Below, in pieces: positions 62,620 through 64,000 of a DNA stretch of 64,000 nucleotides. The DNA lies in contig NZ_JANUBZ010000005.1 in the NCBI RefSeq assembly GCF_024808665.1, forward strand, positions 322,170 to 386,169, read 5' to 3'. Every line of letters starts with the position of its first letter. Positions within the stretch are counted from its first letter, which is position 1. Below the pieces are notes generated by a model. That model made no database searches. It worked only from the letters and a program-made list of their open reading frames with translations, and was not told where the DNA came from. The translations under genes were made by a program, and so were the position numbers. Origin of the DNA: Mucilaginibacter empetricola (GTDB lineage: Bacteria > Bacteroidota > Bacteroidia > Sphingobacteriales > Sphingobacteriaceae).

Positions 62620-63807
62620 ATGAACGTAGCCATGTTAGGTTCGGGATTTATAGCCCGTTTTTATGCTGATGCACTGGTGGCACAGCGTGCAAAGGATAAG
62701 CTGATCAGTGTGTATTCGCGCAATATTGATAAGGCCAAAAAGTTTGCTGATGATTACCAGCTTTCTTTTTATACCGACGATATGGATGTGCTGGTAAGTC
62801 GGCCGGATGTTGATGTGGTGGTAATATCGCTGCCCAATAACCTGCACGAAGCTGCCGTTGCTGCCTGCGCCAAAGCGGGTAAGCATGTGCTGTGTACCAA
62901 ACCCCTGGGTCGCAATGCTGCCGAGGCTAAGCGTATGCTGGATATGGTGGAAGCTGCCGGCATAATGGGTGGCTATCTGGAAGATTTGTGCTATACGCCC
63001 AAGTTCCTTAAATCAATGAAAGCGGTAAAGGATGGCAGTATTGGCAAGGTATTATGGGCCAAATCGCGCGAGGCGCATCCGGGACCGCATAGCGATTGGT
63101 TTTGGGATGCCGAACAATCGGGCGGTGGTGCAATGGTCGACTTGGGTTGTCACTGTGTAGAGATAGCCCGTAACTACATAGGCAAGGAGATACGTCCTGT
63201 TGAAGTAATGTGCTGGACAGCAACGCAAGTGCATCCCATAAATGCAGAAGACAGTGCCATTGGTCTGATAAAATATGCTAACGGTGCCATGGGGCAGTTT
63301 GAAGTAAGTTGGTGCTTTAGGGGTGGCATGGACCTGCGCGATGAGGTGATGGGTACCGAGGGCACCATTTGGCTCAACAACTTTTTACGTACCGGTTTCG
63401 AGATGTTTAGCACCGGCAAAGGCGGCTACGTAGCCGAAAAAGCCGAAAGCAACAGTGGCTGGCTGTTCCCCGTGGGCGATGAGGTGCACGAGCTGGGCTA
63501 TACCAATATGTTTACCGATATGTTTAACGCCATTGAAAACAAAACCCAACCGCTGGAAAGCTTTTACGACGGCTACATAGTAAACGCCATACTGGATGCT
63601 GCCTACCAATCGGCCAAAACCCGCCAATGGGAGCCTGTACAGATTGAAGGCTGGCGCGGCGATACCACATCCGACAGTGGCCCCGCAACAGCATCGTACG
63701 ATGATGACCATTACCTCATCAAAAAAGAGATCCTCCCATCAGGCGAGCACAAACTGATACTAAAACACAAAGTTACCGGCGAGGTAACGGTTAGGGAAAT
63801 AGGGTAA
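62620..63807 (+). CDS. Gfo/Idh/MocA family oxidoreductase
   Basis: NAD(P)-dependent sugar or inositol dehydrogenase type enzyme, 395 residues. The Rossmann motif is GSGFIA (7-12), the Gfo/Idh catalytic region is CTKPLGRNAAEAKRML (K93 in the EKP-like position; here TKP), and the C-terminal alpha/beta domain has MVDLGCHCVEIARNYIG with a conserved DxxxH-type motif. It has a slightly longer C terminus than the usual ~340 residues. The substrate is unknown. Its start follows element E by 18 bases. Confidence 0.9.
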   Translation: MNVAMLGSGFIARFYADALVAQRAKDKLISVYSRNIDKAKKFADDYQLSFYTDDMDVLVSRPDVDVVVISLPNNLHEAAVAACAKAGKHVLCTKPLGRNAAEAKRMLDMVEAAGIMGGYLEDLCYTPKFLKSMKAVKDGSIGKVLWAKSREAHPGPHSDWFWDAEQSGGGAMVDLGCHCVEIARNYIGKEIRPVEVMCWTATQVHPINAEDSAIGLIKYANGAMGQFEVSWCFRGGMDLRDEVMGTEGTIWLNNFLRTGFEMFSTGKGGYVAEKAESNSGWLFPVGDEVHELGYTNMFTDMFNAIENKTQPLESFYDGYIVNAILDAAYQSAKTRQWEPVQIEGWRGDTTSDSGPATASYDDDHYLIKKEILPSGEHKLILKHKVTGEVTVREIG

Positions 63808-63820
63808 AACATGCTTAATT

Positions 63821-63875
63821 CTCTTCGCGTCATTGCGAGATTCTGTGTTGATATACAAGTAATCTGCATAATTTA
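63821..63875. repeat. Degenerate second copy of the GTCATTGCGAG palindromic repeat
   Basis: CTCTTCGCGTCATTGCGAGA (63821-63840) matches the left arm of the repeat at 62358 with a two-base deletion; the following CAAGTAATCTGCAT (63857-63870) is a mutated GAAGCAATCTCTAT. Only one arm remains, so this is a decayed or truncated copy. Confidence 0.5.
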
Positions 63876-63877
63876 TT

Positions 63878-63885
63878 TATATTTG
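63878..63885 (+). promoter_or_regulatory. -7 box TATATTTG near the right edge
   Basis: Exact TAnnTTTG match in the final spacer, followed by an imperfect inverted repeat (TTAGGGCAGTC 63914-63924 and GACTGCTCTAA 63937-63947). It may serve a gene beyond the window; the last 193 bases contain no ORF start that I trust. Confidence 0.35.
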
Positions 63886-64000
63886 AAGCTTAGGCGGCTT
63901 TATGCTAGCCTGTTTAGGGCAGTCCTTTTTTAAAGTGACTGCTCTAACTATTTAATACCAATTCATTTTCACGCTGAATTTGCAGATAATTTACCTGGTA

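Noticed and set aside
1..64000. tRNA, rRNA, riboswitch or phage genes
   Set aside because: No tRNA-like cloverleaf, rRNA motif, known aptamer core or phage-like gene was recognised; this is based on reading by eye, so a covariance-model scan would be needed to exclude short RNAs.

Overview
The window is a stretch of chromosome from a Bacteroidota bacterium, most likely Sphingobacteriaceae (Mucilaginibacter/Pedobacter-like). The evidence is as follows. It carries sprA, the outer-membrane channel of the type IX secretion/gliding system, next to ruvA. It has fused malic enzyme-phosphotransacetylase, DUF2480, DUF3108, DUF3109, DUF4292 and DUF2807 family proteins, and the miaB / sigma-54 activator / lptE-like / secG / groESL gene order. 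Many promoters look like the Bacteroidota -7 box TAnnTTTG, Shine-Dalgarno sequences are weak, and base composition is AT-rich. Almost all of the window is core genome. No rRNA, tRNA, CRISPR, prophage or transposase gene was found. The identification of the organism is inference from gene content, not from a marker gene.

Layout. 1-7.2 kb: tail of an unidentified gene, coaX, an outer-membrane protein, lptC, a PpiD/SurA-type periplasmic foldase, DUF2480, DUF3108 and DUF3109. 7.3-16.9 kb: gmd, dxs (reverse), scpA, glyA, a free-standing receiver domain, comF and rlmN (reverse), an amidohydrolase and an acylphosphatase. 17-26.6 kb: a cell-envelope run in one direction: flippase, dut, a TPR protein, a DUF4292 (LolB-like) lipoprotein, EnvC-like amidase activator, two TatA proteins, a GatA-type amidase and a LysM lytic transglycosylase. 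26.8-36.8 kb: maeB, ruvA and the 2348-residue sprA. 36.8-39.5 kb (reverse): a DUF2807 protein and an AsmA-like protein. 39.9-48 kb: miaB, a small four-helix-bundle ORF inside an inverted-repeat element, a sigma-54 activator without a sensor domain, an LptE-like lipoprotein, an acidic protein, secG, groES and groEL. 48.3-56.8 kb: MscS, then a tightly packed reverse cluster DUF58-MoxR-DUF4350-DUF4129-membrane protein-SpoIIM opposite a RDD protein, and a DUF2752/CD225 pair. 56.9-63.8 kb: sdaA, a PIN toxin-antitoxin pair, an SGNH lipoprotein-lipB-phosphopantetheinyl transferase group, a phytanoyl-CoA dioxygenase-like protein and a Gfo/Idh oxidoreductase.

Functionally the window is dominated by envelope biogenesis: LPS export (LptC, LptE-like), outer-membrane and periplasmic folding (PpiD), lipoprotein and peptidoglycan handling (DUF4292, EnvC, MltD-like), protein export (SecG, TatA, SprA) and chaperonin. 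These are interleaved with housekeeping enzymes.

The most unusual features are non-coding. Five intergenic spacers (about 11.4, 16.9, 41.3-41.9, 48.0 and 62.3-62.6 kb) are bounded by imperfect inverted repeats. Each is built from its own short repeated word, and the largest encodes the four-helix-bundle (S23/IVP-like) protein. One of them contains a nested, different palindromic repeat. Other notable signals are a terminator whose U-tract doubles as a promoter -7 box in front of two unrelated genes (an identical 13-mer), several promoters so close to the start codon that transcripts should be leaderless, a leader hairpin ending three bases before a start codon, and two short gene relics.
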